A stretch of 64,000 nucleotides of DNA from an uncultured bacterium. GTDB taxonomy: Bacteria > Planctomycetota > Phycisphaerae > Phycisphaerales > UBA1924. The position numbers and the translations under genes were made by a program. Numbering within the stretch: position 1 is the first letter of the stretch; each line of letters begins with the position of its first letter. The notes under the pieces are model-generated. The model was not told the DNA's origin, searched no databases, and was given only the letters and a program-made list of their open reading frames with translations. The stretch is from assembly GCA_903834785.1 (NCBI GenBank), contig CAILKP010000053.1, positions 1-64,000 of the forward strand. The letters are read 5' to 3'. Positions 8,655-16,663 of this stretch are shown here, piece after piece.

Positions 8655-9800
8655 TTGAGTTTCAAACGTGAGTGTGGCTTGGGTCTTGGCAGTTCGGCGG
8701 CCTGTGTGGTCGCTGCTGTGGTGGTCGCGTCGAGCGCCGTTATGGCTCAGTCGCAGATCACGCCCGGTGCGCCCTCGGTGCCACTGACTGCGCAGGCACT
8801 GGCCAACGGCGTGCAGAACCGCATCACGTACCAGTACGGGACGGAGTTTGTGACCATCGGTGCGGCGGGGAACAACAACTGGAACCCGCCGCCGCAGTTT
8901 ACCGACAGCATGCGTGGTCACGGCGGCATCGCGTACGAGTACCGCATAGGCCGCACCGAGATCACGACCAGCCAGTGGGTCGCGTTCATGAACGCGGCGT
9001 ACGGCCGCAGTGATTCGATTCCGTGGATAACGATTCCAAGCACTTGGGGTGCCGCCGCTGACCCCACCTACTCCGGCCCGGGCCGCCGGTGGATCGCAGT
9101 GCCGGGGCGTGAGAACTACGGCGTCGGCGACATCTCCTGGCGGGCGGCAGCAATCTACTGCAACTGGCTGCACAACAACCAATCCACGGAGCGAAGTGCG
9201 TTCCTTAGTGGGGCATACAACGTCAGCACCTTCGGCGCCTTTGGCAACATCTTCCGTGATCAGGAAGTCCACAGCCCCGATGCACGCTTCTGGATCCCGA
9301 CCATGGGCGAGTGGATGAAGGCGGCGTACTACGACCCAAACAAACAGTTCGTGGGTGACCCCGGCCGCGACGGCTGGTGGCGCTTTCCAAACGGCACCAA
9401 CACGGCACCGATCTACGGTGCGCCGTGGTCGGGCGGCGAGGCAAACTCGGGCTTCACAACGGCAATCAACGGCCGCGACGCGACTGAGATCCCGCTGATG
9501 AGCTATGTCAACGTCCAATCGCCCTGGGGCATCATGGACTTAATGGGTGGCACGCAGGAGTGGACGGAGACGATCGCGAGCGTCGCCGGGGGCTACCGAG
9601 AGCGCCTGATTTGCGGTGCGGCCTGGACTGCGCCGATCGACCCTTTTGGCACGAATCGATTGGGTTATGCCAGCAGTGGTTATCCGTCCGACGAAGGTTA
9701 CATCAGTGGATTTCGCATCGCAGCCAACATCCCGACGCCGGGCGCTGGCACGTTGCTGTTTGTGATTGCCGGTATGGCTGCGGCACGCCGGCGGAGGTAA
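8655..9800 (+). CDS. SUMF1/formylglycine-generating-enzyme-fold protein with PEP-CTERM-like tail
   Basis: An exported 381-residue protein. The TTG at 8655 is preferred because GGAGG lies six bases upstream and the resulting protein starts with a signal peptide; GTG 8607 is open but lacks a ribosome site. The middle (about 50-345) looks like the SUMF1/FGE-sulfatase fold: 'YRIGRTEITTSQWVAFMNA', 'DISWRAAAIYCNWL', 'WIPTMGEWMKAAYYDP', 'GGTQEWTE', 'GFRIAA'. Catalytic FGE has Cys where this ends 'GFRI', so it is probably a binding or structural member. The C-terminus 'PTPGAGTLLFVIAGM' followed by RRRR is a PEP-CTERM-like sorting tag. It lies 3 bases before the Rhs gene and is probably co-transcribed with it. 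Confidence 0.8.
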   Translation: MSFKRECGLGLGSSAACVVAAVVVASSAVMAQSQITPGAPSVPLTAQALANGVQNRITYQYGTEFVTIGAAGNNNWNPPPQFTDSMRGHGGIAYEYRIGRTEITTSQWVAFMNAAYGRSDSIPWITIPSTWGAAADPTYSGPGRRWIAVPGRENYGVGDISWRAAAIYCNWLHNNQSTERSAFLSGAYNVSTFGAFGNIFRDQEVHSPDARFWIPTMGEWMKAAYYDPNKQFVGDPGRDGWWRFPNGTNTAPIYGAPWSGGEANSGFTTAINGRDATEIPLMSYVNVQSPWGIMDLMGGTQEWTETIASVAGGYRERLICGAAWTAPIDPFGTNRLGYASSGYPSDEGYISGFRIAANIPTPGAGTLLFVIAGMAAARRRR

Positions 9801-9803
9801 GAA

Positions 9804-11420
9804 ATGAAGTTGTGCAAGGTGTGGTATGCGGTCGCGTTGCTCGCGATCGTCAACACCGTCGGCGGCACGACGACAACGTATTCGCAGACGTATTCGCCGA
9901 CAGGTGAGTTGATCGATGACGGGATCCGCTACGCCTACCGCTATGACGCTTGGGGTCGTTTGACCCAGGTGATGCCGCGGAACAACCTTACGAAGCCCGT
10001 CGCAAAGTACAAGTACAACGGTCTTGGCTTCCGCATCGGCTGGCAGTACCACCAGCCGGGCTCAGGCACCACTGGCATTGAAGATGGCACCGATCCCTGG
10101 TACTGGCTGGTCTACAACGACCGCTGGCAGCAGATCGCCGCCTACCGCCTGATCGATCCATCGACCGGCTGGACCAGCGATGCCAACAAGCTGCCCAAGG
10201 AGATCATCACCCACCACATGGCTGGCATTGATGGCTCGGGCGGCTCGAGCTACATAGACTCGGTCGTGGCCCGGGAGCGTGACAACACGGCGTGGGGGGT
10301 GAACGCCAACACAACCGGCTGGGCGATCGCGTCGCGGCAGTACCTGCTGCAGAACTGGCGTGCCGACGTGGTTCGTGCCACGGACAGTTCGGGCACCATC
10401 ACCGACCGGATCCGTTACACGGCGTATGGTGAGCCCCAGCGTTACAGCTTGTTTGATGTCGGCAGGTTCGGCGGGAACATCCCCGACGGCAGCTTCGACA
10501 ACAATGATTTTACGGCCTTCATCAACTCGTTCGGAATCGGAGACGCATCAGTCGATCCCGCCGCCGATGTCGATCATGACGGCACCATTGATGGTTCGGA
10601 CTTCATCGCCTTCACGAACGCGTTTGCCATCGGGGACGAGGACCCGCTTGGCACCGGTCAGCTCAGCCGCGAGCTCGATGCGGGGTTCCGCCGCGGGTAC
10701 GCGGGGTATGAGTTTGATCCGGTCCTGGGCGCGAGCAGTGCCAGCATCTACCACGTCCGTAATCGTGTTTACAACGCGGAGGACGGACGGTGGAATCGGC
10801 GGGATCCGCTGGGGTATGTGGACGGCATGGGGCTGTATGAGTATTGCCGGAGCATGCCGTCGGTCTCCACCGATCCGAGCGGGCTCGCGGCGGCGGTGCC
10901 CTGTGACCGAAACGTCTTGTCGGCGTGTATGACCTTAGCTCTACTACATGGTATTGCTAATCTGTCTCCTTGTGCTGGTGCTGTTCGATTTATGCAAACC
11001 GCCCCGCAGTGCGCCTGTGCATTGCCCCTAATTCTCGGAGTCGAAGGGGCGGTGATTGCTAGGTGCCTTCTCGCTCTGACGGCAACAGCGGTGGTCGTTG
11101 TCACGTCGCCGCTGGTCGTTCGGAGCTACGACCCATTTGCACGTTACGGGGATGAAGGAACTTTTCGACTCCCAAGAATCGACTTCATTGCGCCTCATAT
11201 CGAGATCATGATTCGGGAATGGGAGTGGGCTCCCGGCTATCCGAGGCGGCCGAGCAAGGGTGAGAAGTGCAGATTAAGCTCAACCGGTGGTGATCCATCG
11301 GGAAGCGGTCCTAGAACTTGTAATTATTGGTGTTCGCGTTCTGGCCAGACGATTACCATCAGGATTCCAAAGGGCGATCAGTGGGTTACGCCGGCTTGTC
11401 CGCAAGAGTTACAGTTTTAG
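9804..11420 (+). CDS. Short Rhs/YD-repeat secreted protein with dockerin-like insert and candidate toxin tip
   Basis: A 538-residue protein with a strong site (GGAGGT) six bases before its ATG. After a signal-like N-terminus it has a few YD-repeat units ('YRYDAWGRLTQV', 'YKYNGLGFRIGWQY'). Two Ca-binding dockerin-like units follow at about residues 230-280 ('DNNDFTAFINSF', 'DHDGTIDGSDFIAFTNAFA'). The Rhs core signature comes next ('RNRVYNAEDGRWNRRDPLGY', ending 'DPSGL' near residue 360). The last ~180 residues are unlike the rest: AT-richer DNA, two hydrophobic stretches, then a Cys-rich basic tail. In Rhs proteins this position holds a variable toxin. No known nuclease motif was recognised. 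Usual Rhs proteins exceed 1,000 residues, so this is a miniature form. Confidence 0.8.
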   Translation: MKLCKVWYAVALLAIVNTVGGTTTTYSQTYSPTGELIDDGIRYAYRYDAWGRLTQVMPRNNLTKPVAKYKYNGLGFRIGWQYHQPGSGTTGIEDGTDPWYWLVYNDRWQQIAAYRLIDPSTGWTSDANKLPKEIITHHMAGIDGSGGSSYIDSVVARERDNTAWGVNANTTGWAIASRQYLLQNWRADVVRATDSSGTITDRIRYTAYGEPQRYSLFDVGRFGGNIPDGSFDNNDFTAFINSFGIGDASVDPAADVDHDGTIDGSDFIAFTNAFAIGDEDPLGTGQLSRELDAGFRRGYAGYEFDPVLGASSASIYHVRNRVYNAEDGRWNRRDPLGYVDGMGLYEYCRSMPSVSTDPSGLAAAVPCDRNVLSACMTLALLHGIANLSPCAGAVRFMQTAPQCACALPLILGVEGAVIARCLLALTATAVVVVTSPLVVRSYDPFARYGDEGTFRLPRIDFIAPHIEIMIREWEWAPGYPRRPSKGEKCRLSSTGGDPSGSGPRTCNYWCSRSGQTITIRIPKGDQWVTPACPQELQF

Positions 11421-11546
11421 CTGAAGGCCGCAGGAGTTAGTGTGAACGCCTGGCAGTGTTCTCGAGGTCTGCCCAATGTTGTCGGTCGAATCCCAGTAGG
11501 TCGATTAGGCGGTGAAGGCGAGGTATGAAGATTCTTGGAAACGCTG

Positions 11547-12179
11547 ATGGCAACGCATTTTGATATAATTGATGACGATGTGTCGTACTGCATGGTGCAG
11601 CAACCGCTGTCGACAAGTTCCAGCATCGTTGTGTATCTCAGTGACGTCACCAACGTGTATCCGTGCTTCAAGACTCCACCCTTTGATTGCTCGACTCGCA
11701 TCGCGTTGTTGTTCGGCCGAGAGGAGGCAAGTAACGAAACCATTGATCTGTCGCTGGAGCGGCTTTGTGCGGGCAAGGAGTGCATGGCGTGCGTCGACCT
11801 GACGGTGCGAGGCATCTCGGCCTTTGTAAGGGTGTTTCCGAGGATATCACTGGTTGCCGCGGGCATTCGAATTCTAGGAGTGCACTCTGAGCTGATTCGG
11901 GAGAGCATGCGGTGGCACCCAAACAGCAGAAAGCGACTCCGGAAAATGAATATACCGATGAACAGTGCAGAGCAGCAGGCGATGCGTGAGTTGTTCAGTT
12001 TGCATACTTGGCTACCGAGCGTGCTGGGGCCGGAGGCGGCGGAGCTGTTTTGCGACGGCCAGCAGATGAGATTTGCGTCCTTCATGCTGCAGCGTGAGTA
12101 TCAGAGCTTACATTCCCGGCCTCCTTCTCCGCGAATCGGCTTAACCGCGGACGGGTCGATCGCGCCGCCGTCGACATGA
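11547..12179 (+). CDS. Uncharacterised protein, candidate immunity protein (paralogue 1)
   Basis: A cytoplasmic-looking 210-residue protein with no signal peptide and no recognised family. It is a paralogue of the next gene: 'CAGKECMACVDL' matches 'CQGRNCAILVDL', 'GIRILGVHSELIR' matches 'RWRLLGVNSSWIR', and 'WLPSVLGPEAAELF' matches 'WLPGLLGPEACDLL'. It lies about 125 bases after the Rhs gene in an AT-richer stretch, the usual position of an immunity gene. The ATG at 11547 is used; TTG 11535 is possible. The immunity role rests on position, size, duplication and composition, not on homology. Confidence 0.6.
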   Translation: MATHFDIIDDDVSYCMVQQPLSTSSSIVVYLSDVTNVYPCFKTPPFDCSTRIALLFGREEASNETIDLSLERLCAGKECMACVDLTVRGISAFVRVFPRISLVAAGIRILGVHSELIRESMRWHPNSRKRLRKMNIPMNSAEQQAMRELFSLHTWLPSVLGPEAAELFCDGQQMRFASFMLQREYQSLHSRPPSPRIGLTADGSIAPPST

Positions 12180-12267
12180 ATTGTCTCTTGCAGCAGTGAT
12201 GGTGACCATGAAGTCGGTGTTCGCGTCCTCTCGCCGTCCCCGGGTTGTTTCACAGGTGGAGCTGAGC

Positions 12268-12876
12268 ATGATGAACAGCACTGACGGACTGCTTGAAGCG
12301 TATTTGTTGCGAGTGGGATTCTGCTCAGGTTTCACGCTTTGCTCTTCGGCGACTGGAAGCGAAGACGTTCTCATCGGGTTCAATTCGGTTGTGCCCTACA
12401 TGCCGAAGTTCAAGGGACAAGGGTTTGATTTTTCCAGTGCTGGCGTGCTGGAGGTCCACTATGGTGGAGATGTAAGGACAAATGCGTTGATTGATGAGGT
12501 AATCGCGAGATCCTGCCAAGGGCGAAACTGCGCGATACTGGTTGATCTTGCCGCACTTGGATTGCTCTCCCTCGACCGCGCACTTCCGCTGATTGCCAAG
12601 TCCGCCGCACGCTGGCGGCTACTGGGAGTGAACTCGTCCTGGATTCGCTCGATCCCGGAGTGGTGGACTGACCGTCACTCTCCGTTGTTGAGTATGACAT
12701 TGCCGCTTGAGCCAGAGGAGCAGGTCGTCATCCGATCGTTGATGGATTCGTCCGCGTGGCTGCCCGGCCTGCTGGGACCCGAGGCCTGCGACCTGTTGAA
12801 GGAGGGTAAACAGCTACAATGGGTGGCATTTATGCAACAACCATTTCGCGATTGGCTGCGGAGAGTGGGCAACTAG
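12268..12876 (+). CDS. Uncharacterised protein, candidate immunity protein (paralogue 2)
   Basis: A 202-residue protein related to the preceding gene along its length (shared 'LGV', 'WLPxLLGPEA' and 'GKQLQWVAFM' regions). The ATG at 12268 is chosen because AGGTGGAG ends six bases before it; the frame is open back to 12181, almost touching the end of the first paralogue. No membrane segment or enzyme motif is visible. Tandem, diverged copies after a toxin-like Rhs tip are commonly immunity genes kept against related toxins. The family itself was not recognised. Confidence 0.6.
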   Translation: MMNSTDGLLEAYLLRVGFCSGFTLCSSATGSEDVLIGFNSVVPYMPKFKGQGFDFSSAGVLEVHYGGDVRTNALIDEVIARSCQGRNCAILVDLAALGLLSLDRALPLIAKSAARWRLLGVNSSWIRSIPEWWTDRHSPLLSMTLPLEPEEQVVIRSLMDSSAWLPGLLGPEACDLLKEGKQLQWVAFMQQPFRDWLRRVGN

Positions 12877-12968
12877 CCTCTGCACGTAAGGAGCGACATG
12901 CTCCCAGAATCCCGATCCACCAACCATGCCCATCCCGCAGGCGACCAGTCGCGGTCAGTGGATTCGCG

Positions 12969-13049
12969 ATGCAGCGGACCCGACACACCCCCAAACAGAT
13001 CATTTCGAAGATGCGTGAGGCCGATTTCTTGCTTGCCGCTCGGTGTCGG
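12969..13049 (+). pseudogene. IS3-family transposase OrfA remnant
   Basis: About 25 codons read 'MQRTRHTPKQIISKMREADF', which matches the start of IS3-family OrfA helix-turn-helix proteins (typically 'xRHTPEQIIxKLREAE'). The reading frame then runs into unrelated sequence, with no DDE domain nearby. It is a short stub left by an insertion or deletion event, next to the Rhs island. Confidence 0.6.
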
Positions 13050-13088
13050 AAGATCGTGCCGCCTTTGGAACCTGGGTGTGGGAACGGC

Positions 13089-13122
13089 AAAAAAACAGTC
13101 AGCCCCGCGGAGGCGCGGGGCT
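13089..13122 (-). terminator. Rho-independent terminator of the FHA gene
   Basis: Read on the minus strand, an 8-bp perfect stem (AGCCCCGC/GCGGGGCT, 13101-13122, six-base loop) is followed by GACTG and a run of seven T. It lies about 67 bases beyond the stop of the minus-strand FHA gene. Confidence 0.75.
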
Positions 13123-13188
13123 GGGGGTGTGGGGTTTGGGGATTAGTCGTGTTGCGGTGTGGCGGTGGGGACGGTGCTGGTTGTGGGC

Positions 13189-13749
13189 TCAGCGCTTGCC
13201 GCCCTTGGGGGCATCGTCATCATCATCGCCGAGGTTTTTGAGGAGCTTGTCGAAGTCGTCATCATCGTCATCATCCATGAGGCTGCCGAGCTTGGCGGGC
13301 GGGGGCAGGTCTTTGATGACGGGGGTGCGGGGCTTCTCCATGCCCAGGGTCTTGGGCTGGGAGCCCGCGCCCTTGGGGCCATCGGCGTGGTCTTCCTCAT
13401 CGACACCGACGAGGCCGGCGGCGTAGGAGTCCTTGGCATCGATGGTTTTGGGGAAGCCGTCGATCTTGACGACGAAGACGACGGGGCCGACGGCCAAGAG
13501 GTCGCCGGGGGAGAGTTCGGTCGCCTTGATGCGCGTGCCGTTGACCCAGGTGCCGTTGGCCGAGCCGAGGTCCTTGACCTCGAGTTCCTCATCATCATCG
13601 ACGATGAGCTCGCAGTGGATGCGGGAGACGCTGGCTACGGGGATGCGGAGCTTGGCCGTTTCGTCGCGGCCGATGGTGGTCTTGTCCTTGGAGATTTTGA
13701 ACTCGCGGGAGGTACCGTCGGCTTTGACCATCACCAGAGAGATGTCCAC
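13189..13749 (-). CDS. FHA-domain protein with acidic tail
   Basis: A 186-residue protein whose N-terminal ~100 residues form a forkhead-associated domain, which binds phosphothreonine peptides. Visible motifs are 'TTIGRDETAKLRIP', 'VSRIHCEL' and 'GSANGTWVNGTRI', including the Arg and Ser that contact phosphate. The C-terminal part is linker plus two poly-Asp runs ('DDDDDDDFDKLLKNLGDDDD') and a basic end. GTG 13749 is used as start: AAAGGA lies nine bases upstream and the protein then begins exactly at the FHA fold. No kinase is adjacent. It is divergent from hemW. Confidence 0.88.
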   Translation of the reverse strand: MDISLVMVKADGTSREFKISKDKTTIGRDETAKLRIPVASVSRIHCELIVDDDEELEVKDLGSANGTWVNGTRIKATELSPGDLLAVGPVVFVVKIDGFPKTIDAKDSYAAGLVGVDEEDHADGPKGAGSQPKTLGMEKPRTPVIKDLPPPAKLGSLMDDDDDDDFDKLLKNLGDDDDDAPKGGKR

Positions 13750-13959
13750 GGGGTCGGATCCTTTGCGGAGAGCGGAGCGTTGCAACGCGGCGGCAGGGGC
13801 GGAGGCGCGGGGCTGGGCGGGCGGTGCAGAACGGGGACGGGCGGGAGGGAGCAGGGAAGGCGTGAGGGGCGGGAAAAACTTGGGGAAATCGTACGGGCGG
13901 TGGCGGGGCGATCGGGGCCGAAGGGCAACAATCAAGCCGCGGCGGGCTGCCGCGGACTT

Positions 13960-15384
13960 ATGACTGAGGATAACCGACCTTCCGTCTCGCTGCCGACCTC
14001 GGTTGCGTCCGATTTGACCCGGACGGCGGCACTTGCGCTGGAGACGGGCGGGCGGGCGGCGGTGCGGTCTTTGTATATTCACGTTCCGTTTTGCACGCAC
14101 AAGTGCCACTACTGCGACTTTTACTCGTTCGTGGATACGCGTGACCAGCAGCCGGCGTTCGCAGAGCGGCTGAGCGCGGAGCTGCGGGCGCTGGCGCGGC
14201 ATGCCCGGGAGGGGAGTGAGGGTGGGGGGGCGGAGGGGCGGAAGGTGCCGCTGCGGACGGTGTTTGTGGGCGGGGGGACGCCGAGCATTCTGGCGCTGGG
14301 GCTGTGGGAGCGGGTGCTGGAGACGCTGGGGGCGGAGTTTGATTTGTCGCTGATGGGGAGGGCGGGGAGGGCGGGGCGGGAGGGCGAGTTGCCGGAAGGC
14401 GAGTTCACGGTGGAGTGCAACCCGGAGTCGACGACGGCGGAACTGCTGGCGCTGCTGCGGGCGGGCGGGGTGAACCGGGTGTCGATGGGGGCGCAGAGTT
14501 TTCATCGGCAGCACCTGGCGACGCTGGAGCGGCGGCACAACCCGGAGAACGTGGCCAAGGTGGTGGAGATGGCGCGGGCGGCGGGCATTGAGCGGCAGAG
14601 CGTGGATCTGATTTACGCGATCCCCGGGCAGACGCTGGAGCAGTGGCGGAGTGACCTGCGGACGGCGCTGGCGCTGGGGACGACGCACCTGTCGTGCTAC
14701 AACCTGATCTATGAGCCCAACACGGCGATGGCGGTGCGGCTGAAGCAGGGTGAGTTTGTGCCGACTGATGAGGACACCGAGGCGGCGATGTTTGAGGCGA
14801 CCGATGAGATGCTCGCCGGTGCGGGGCTGGAGCGGTATGAGGTGAGCAACTACGCCCGGCCGGGGCATGAGAGCCTGCACAACCTGGCGTACTGGCGGCA
14901 CGAGCAGTGGCTGGCGGCGGGGCCGAGCGCCTCGGGGCATGTGTACGCGGGTGGGGTGGCGGGTGCCGCGGGGGCGGCGGCCGGGGCGGGTGGTGTGTGC
15001 AGGCCGGGGTACCGGTGGAAGAACACGCCGCGGCTGGGGGACTATTTGGCGTGCGAGCCGTCGGTGGCGGGCGGGTATGCGCCGATCAGTGACCTGGAGG
15101 GGCCGGATGAGGCGAGGGCGATCAGCGAGGTGCTGATGATGGGGCTGCGGACGCGGGAGGGCGTGCAGTGGGAGGATGGGGTTGGAGCTGGTGGCGTGCG
15201 CGGGCAGGGCGTGCGCGCGCGGATTGGTGTGGTGATGGGGGAGGAGCAGCGTGCCGCGGCGGAGGGGGTGGCGGCGGAGTTGATGGGGGATGGGCTGCTG
15301 CGGATGGATGGGGAGCGGCTGAAGGTGACGGAGAAGGGGTGGTTGCTGACGGATTGGTTGGTGAAGCGGTTGATGCCGGGGTAG
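13960..15384 (+). CDS. hemW: Radical SAM heme chaperone HemW (HemN-like)
   Basis: A 474-residue radical-SAM protein of the HemN/HemW family. The cluster motif is CxxxCxxC in 'VPFCTHKCHYCDFYS', followed by 'GGGTPSIL' and 'MGAQSFHRQHLATLERRH', with 'DLIYAIPGQTLEQW' further on. The family includes oxygen-independent coproporphyrinogen III oxidase, but this form lacks the HemN N-terminal extension and matches HemW, a heme-inserting chaperone. The ATG at 13960 is preferred because upstream frame sequence is antisense to the FHA gene. Two Gly/Arg-rich low-complexity inserts lie near residues 130-150 and 330-345. Confidence 0.88.
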   Translation: MTEDNRPSVSLPTSVASDLTRTAALALETGGRAAVRSLYIHVPFCTHKCHYCDFYSFVDTRDQQPAFAERLSAELRALARHAREGSEGGGAEGRKVPLRTVFVGGGTPSILALGLWERVLETLGAEFDLSLMGRAGRAGREGELPEGEFTVECNPESTTAELLALLRAGGVNRVSMGAQSFHRQHLATLERRHNPENVAKVVEMARAAGIERQSVDLIYAIPGQTLEQWRSDLRTALALGTTHLSCYNLIYEPNTAMAVRLKQGEFVPTDEDTEAAMFEATDEMLAGAGLERYEVSNYARPGHESLHNLAYWRHEQWLAAGPSASGHVYAGGVAGAAGAAAGAGGVCRPGYRWKNTPRLGDYLACEPSVAGGYAPISDLEGPDEARAISEVLMMGLRTREGVQWEDGVGAGGVRGQGVRARIGVVMGEEQRAAAEGVAAELMGDGLLRMDGERLKVTEKGWLLTDWLVKRLMPG

Positions 15385-15411
15385 GGGGAGAGGACGGCGG
15401 GGTGCCGTGGG

Positions 15412-15544
15412 TTAACGCGGAGGAAGCGGAGGGAAGAAGAGGAAACGGAGGGAGGCGGGAAGGCAGAAGAGGGGCTCACGCAGAGCACCAGAGGACCGGA
15501 GGAAGTCAGGAGCGGAGGATGTGGGGGAGTCGCGGGTCGCGAGG
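15412..15544 (+). repeat. Purine-rich intergenic repeat, copy A
   Basis: The unit begins ttaacgcggagg, continues with ggaaacggagg runs, then aaggcagaagagg, then cacgcagagcaccagagg, and ends with gatgtgg...gtcgcgggtcgcgagg. Copies B, C and D share the same order of blocks. It sits immediately after hemW and codes for nothing recognisable. Confidence 0.75.
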
Positions 15545-15563
15545 CAACGCGGGGTTTAGTGGA

Positions 15564-15677
15564 TTAACGCGGAGGAAACGGAGACGGAGGAGGAAACGGA
15601 GGGAGGCGGGAAGGCGGGAAAGGCAGAAGAAGGGGGTCACGCAGAGGACCAGAGGACCGGAGATAGTCAGGACAGGA
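15564..15677 (+). repeat. Purine-rich intergenic repeat, copy B
   Basis: Same block order as copy A (ttaacgcggagg, gaaacggagg, aggcagaagaagg, cacgcagagga, accggag), but it ends before the gatgtgg/gtcgcgggtcgcgagg block present in copies A and D. Confidence 0.75.
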
Positions 15678-15710
15678 GGGGGCGAACAGGTGAGAGAGAA
15701 AAGAACAAAG

Positions 15711-15781
15711 ATAAAAGGAAAGGCGGGAGGCAGGGAAGGCAGAAGAAGATGGCTCACGCAGAGCACCAGAGGACCGGAGGA
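15711..15781 (+). repeat. Purine-rich intergenic repeat, copy C (5'-truncated)
   Basis: Contains the later blocks only (aggcgggagg, aaggcagaagaaga, tcacgcagagcaccagaggaccggagg). The rest of the 15.78-16.08 kb gap is purine-rich then GT-rich sequence in which no gene is seen. Confidence 0.65.
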
Positions 15782-16077
15782 GGAAGGGAGAAGGGAGAAG
15801 GAAGAAGGAAGAAGGGAGGAGCGGGAAATAAGGATGCGGCGAAGGCGGGAGGGCGGAGATGGTGGATCGCGCGGAGAGTGCGCGGTGGATGGGCTGATGT
15901 CCGGGCTTGTGGTGTGGTAATGGGGTGAGTGCTGGGGTGGTGGGGGCGTTAAGTTGTGGTGGGGGTGGTCCGATGTCACGGGTCTGGTTGTCGAGCGTGC
16001 TGTGTGCGGCGTGCGGTGTGTGCCGCGGTGCGCGGGCTCTTTGCTTGGTGTGGCGGTGATGGGCTTGTGGTGTGCTG

Positions 16078-16332
16078 ATGATGGACGTGCGATCACTGCT
16101 GATGATGGGAGGGGAGGCGGTGCCGCCGCGGTTGGAGGCGATTGTGCTTGCCGCGGGGTTTGCGGTTTTTGCCGCGGGGCTGGTGGTGAGTTTGTATAAG
16201 GCGGCGTTTCCTGTGCCGCTGACGGAGCCGGAGCGGCCGCAGCCGGCCGTTCATTACGCGGCATACGCCGCGGTCTGGGGCACGGCGATGCTGGCGGTGA
16301 TGCTGAGGCTAGCGATGGTGCAGGTGGCGTGA
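16078..16332 (+). CDS. Small putative membrane protein
   Basis: An 84-residue open frame with two clear hydrophobic segments, about residues 20-38 ('AIVLAAGFAVFAAGLVV') and 62-80 ('VWGTAMLAVMLRLAMV'), joined by a Pro/Glu-rich loop. It lies between repeat copies C and D. No family was recognised and the ribosome site is weak, so it may be a real orphan membrane peptide or a chance frame; GTG 16072 is an alternative start. Confidence 0.45.
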   Translation: MMDVRSLLMMGGEAVPPRLEAIVLAAGFAVFAAGLVVSLYKAAFPVPLTEPERPQPAVHYAAYAAVWGTAMLAVMLRLAMVQVA

Positions 16333-16346
16333 TCGGGGTTCCGTGA

Positions 16347-16487
16347 TTCAACGCGGAGGAAACGGAGGAAGAGGAGGAAACGGAGGAAGGCGGGAAAGGC
16401 AGAAGAAGGGGGGGCACGCAGAGCACCAGAGGACCAGAGGAAGAAGAGAGAAGAGGATGTGGGGAGGAGAAGTCGCAGGTCGCGAGG
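16347..16487 (+). repeat. Purine-rich intergenic repeat, copy D
   Basis: Full-length copy with the same block order as copy A, including the terminal gatgtgggg...gtcgcaggtcgcgagg. It lies upstream of the fasciclin gene, so copies A-D bracket the small membrane-protein frame. Confidence 0.75.
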
Positions 16488-16663
16488 GGGAGGCAGAAAG
16501 GCAGCTGGGAAGGGAGGCCGGGATGTGCGGGCTGGGGTGGTTGTGCGGGGGGGTGTTTGAATCGCGTGAAACCCGGTGCATCCGATTTGGTGGCGGGGGG
16601 CGAAGGGTTGTCAGCCGGGCGTGTGTTTCGCTCGGGAGAACAACAGCTTACAACGAGGTTGGT

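Noticed and set aside
15168..15920. A long + strand open frame across hemW's end and the purine-rich repeats
   Set aside because: It reads Arg/Gly/Glu repeats produced by the repeat DNA and overlaps the real hemW frame.
15412..16487. A CRISPR array in the repeat tract
   Set aside because: Copies are ~70-140 bases, irregularly spaced and truncated, without constant short repeats and unique spacers, and no cas genes are present.
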